This document shows, one piece after another, positions 6,007 to 6,802 of a stretch of DNA of 6,802 bases (position 1 is its first letter; every line of letters begins with the position of its first letter). The stretch is taken from positions 1 through 6,802 of the forward strand of contig JAEXAY010000023.1 of the NCBI GenBank assembly GCA_023457895.1. The letters are read 5' to 3'. Both the position numbers and the translations under genes were made by a program. The notes under the pieces were generated by a model that saw only the letters and a list, made by a program, of their open reading frames with translations, made no database searches and was not told the origin of the DNA. Source of the stretch: Pseudomonadota bacterium. GTDB lineage: Bacteria; Pseudomonadota; Alphaproteobacteria; Sphingomonadales; Sphingomonadaceae.

Positions 6007-6215
6007 GGCATTACCGATAACGGAAAAAGTATTGGCGAAGTGCGGGCTTAATTTAACTGAAAGTTCAATTCAGACAGCGTGTAGCCGATGCTTTTTTCGG
6101 ATTGTTAAATTATAAAAAATATCAATACGATAAAGCAGCGGCGGATAAATATTTCAACAATTTCTACGGTATATTCAACCCCGCATTTTGCCAATACAAT
6201 GTTATGTGCAGTTTC
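6007..6215 (-). repeat. attC-like site E, complete, mismatched ends
   Basis: The left end 6007-6021 (GGCATTACCGATAAC) pairs with the far end of the restriction-modification block at 4039-4053. The right end 6201-6215 (GTTATGTGCAGTTTC) pairs with 6785-6799. The core is 179 nt (6022-6200). Outer arms are GTATTGGCGAAGTGCGGG (from 6029) and CCCCGCATTTTGCCAATAC. The apical stem pairs 6084-6104 with about 6123-6142 around the loop 6105-6122 (TTAAATTATAAAAAATAT). The last base of the right end overlaps the stop codon of the unknown gene. Confidence 0.88.
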
Positions 6216-6766
6216 TATTCTTCATTTAGTGAGTTTTTTATTTTATTCCAGCATTCAATTTTTATTGTAGTTTTTTGTATTATTTCACTTTTCGAATTGT
6301 CAAGTTGCGAAAGTAGTTTTTCATTTTTGTCGATTTCTTTTTCTGCAAAACTTAGAGTTTTTTCAATTATTGATTTTTGTTGATTAAATTTCGCGTTGTA
6401 ATTACTAATTAAATCATCTAATTGAAAAATTATATTCCATAGTTGTTCAGAATTATATTCAATTTCTTTTAAATGTATTTCTGATCCAAATAGCACGGCT
6501 TCATTATTTCCTAAATCATTAAATTTTACCGATTTTTTATCATTAGAAATAGTAACAAGAATTCCATCATTATAAGGATCAATAAATTCTGCAATTTTTT
6601 CTTCCGAAATGTTATCTTGAAAATTTTCAACTATTATTTTAATATATGGTTTACGTTCGTATTTATCAAAATAATAAGGTGGCATATTTTTGTGAAGTAA
6701 AATATGAAGACTTGAGTTCTTTATCTTAATATTTTCAATATATAAAATTTGTTTTTCGTCTATCAT
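6215..6766 (-). CDS. Unrecognised protein with C-terminal coiled coil
   Basis: This protein has 183 residues from the ATG at 6766. The first 105 or so residues look like an alpha/beta or beta-rich domain (alternating strands such as KPYIKIIVENF and GILVTISND). Residues from about 107 to 175 form a long charged helix rich in E, K, Q, L and I with few prolines, consistent with a coiled coil (LISNYNAKFNQQKSIIEK onward). No signal peptide or membrane segment is visible, so it is probably cytosolic. The frame is open to an ATG at 6796, but that ATG is part of the conserved GTTATGTGCA end of the repeat and would add ten unrelated residues; the ATG at 6766 is the likelier start, 18 bases from the cassette end. 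The TAG stop overlaps the left cassette end by one base. I do not recognise a family. Confidence 0.75.
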   Translation of the reverse strand: MIDEKQILYIENIKIKNSSLHILLHKNMPPYYFDKYERKPYIKIIVENFQDNISEEKIAEFIDPYNDGILVTISNDKKSVKFNDLGNNEAVLFGSEIHLKEIEYNSEQLWNIIFQLDDLISNYNAKFNQQKSIIEKTLSFAEKEIDKNEKLLSQLDNSKSEIIQKTTIKIECWNKIKNSLNEE

Positions 6767-6784
6767 TCTTGTGCGGTTTTTTGT

Positions 6785-6802
6785 GAAATTGCACATAACG
6801 GA
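6785..6802 (-). repeat. attC-like site F, only its left end
   Basis: GAAATTGCACATAAC (6785-6799) followed by GGA is the left end and first core bases of another repeat copy. It is the inverted partner of 6201-6215, with the single mismatch at position 11, and shows that the array continues to the right of the window. Confidence 0.75.

Larger units (their letters stand above)
1..6802 (-). mobile_element. Integron-like gene cassette array (five cassettes)
   Basis: Six copies of one structured repeat (four complete, two cut by the window edges) separate five blocks of genes, all transcribed leftward. Gene blocks with their terminal inverted repeats are 119-1505, 1685-2355, 2535-3855, 4039-6021 and 6201-6799. 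In each block the last stop codon is within five bases of the left 15-nt end or overlaps it, and the first start codon follows the right end by 18 to 88 bases. If the integron model holds, each cassette also owns the repeat core on its gene-3' side (for example core 1506-1684 with the toxin-antitoxin block). What is seen is the repeat structure and packing; that the blocks move by site-specific recombination is inference. No recombinase gene is in the window. The alternative is an array spread by homologous recombination between repeats. Confidence 0.8.

Noticed and set aside
1307..6383. Plus-strand open frames at 1307-1492, 4059-4250, 4576-4836, 4752-4964, 5787-6020 and 6102-6383
   Set aside because: They lie opposite well-supported minus-strand genes or inside the structured repeat, show low-complexity composition and no family motif.
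1..6802. CRISPR array
   Set aside because: The repeats are about 210 bp, separated by genes of 0.7 to 2 kb and internally self-complementary; there are no short regular repeat-spacer units or cas genes.
1..6802. Insertion sequences or MITEs
   Set aside because: The gene blocks do have inverted ends, but no transposase is present, no target duplications are seen, and the core sits between blocks rather than inside an element with its own matching ends (three of four complete sites have mismatched ends).

Overview
The window comes from an A+T-rich member of the Bacteroidota, probably a flavobacterium-like organism. The signs are a DUF3667-type membrane protein, small Bacteroidota-style two-helix membrane proteins, a lipid-free 'TYSQ' type signal peptide, weak Shine-Dalgarno sequences, and candidate promoters with the Bacteroidota -7 element TAnnTTTG. 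All nine convincing genes lie on the minus strand. The window is entirely accessory DNA, with no housekeeping gene.

The dominant feature is a regular array of five gene cassettes separated by a structured repeat of about 210 bp. Copies are at 1-133 (left part cut off), 1491-1699, 2341-2549, 3841-4053 and 6007-6215, and a further copy starts at 6785. Read in the gene-sense (minus) direction, each unit runs: GTTA-type end, short leader, one to three genes, stop codon, TAAC-type end, then a 179-183 nt foldable core. The two 15-nt ends of each gene block are inverted repeats of each other. The two ends of one repeat copy often do not match. This is the logic of integron cassettes and attC sites (R''/R' boxes, L''/L' arms, unpaired spacer, variable apical stem), but the sites are longer than typical attC sites, the boxes only partly fit the consensus, and no integrase is present here.

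Layout from low to high coordinates. Cassette 1 (119-1505) has three membrane-protein genes: a zinc-ribbon DUF3667 protein and two small paralogous two-helix proteins. Cassette 2 (1685-2355) is a MazE/MazF toxin-antitoxin operon with a perfect 14-bp palindrome in its leader. Cassette 3 (2535-3855) is a secreted erythromycin-esterase-family protein. Cassette 4 (4039-6021) is a complete type II restriction-modification system, with an M.HaeIII/M.NgoPII-like cytosine-C5 methyltransferase followed by an NgoPII-family endonuclease, predicted to act on GGCC. Cassette 5 (6201-6799) is an unrecognised protein with a C-terminal coiled coil.

The content (toxin-antitoxin, restriction-modification, resistance-like esterase, unknowns) is what sedentary chromosomal integrons carry. 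The toxin-antitoxin and restriction-modification cassettes could stabilise the array by killing cells that lose them. The most interesting part is the repeat: it shows fixed length, covarying stems, a conserved loop and strictly conserved asymmetries, including one invariant mismatch at position 11 of every cassette's terminal inverted repeat.
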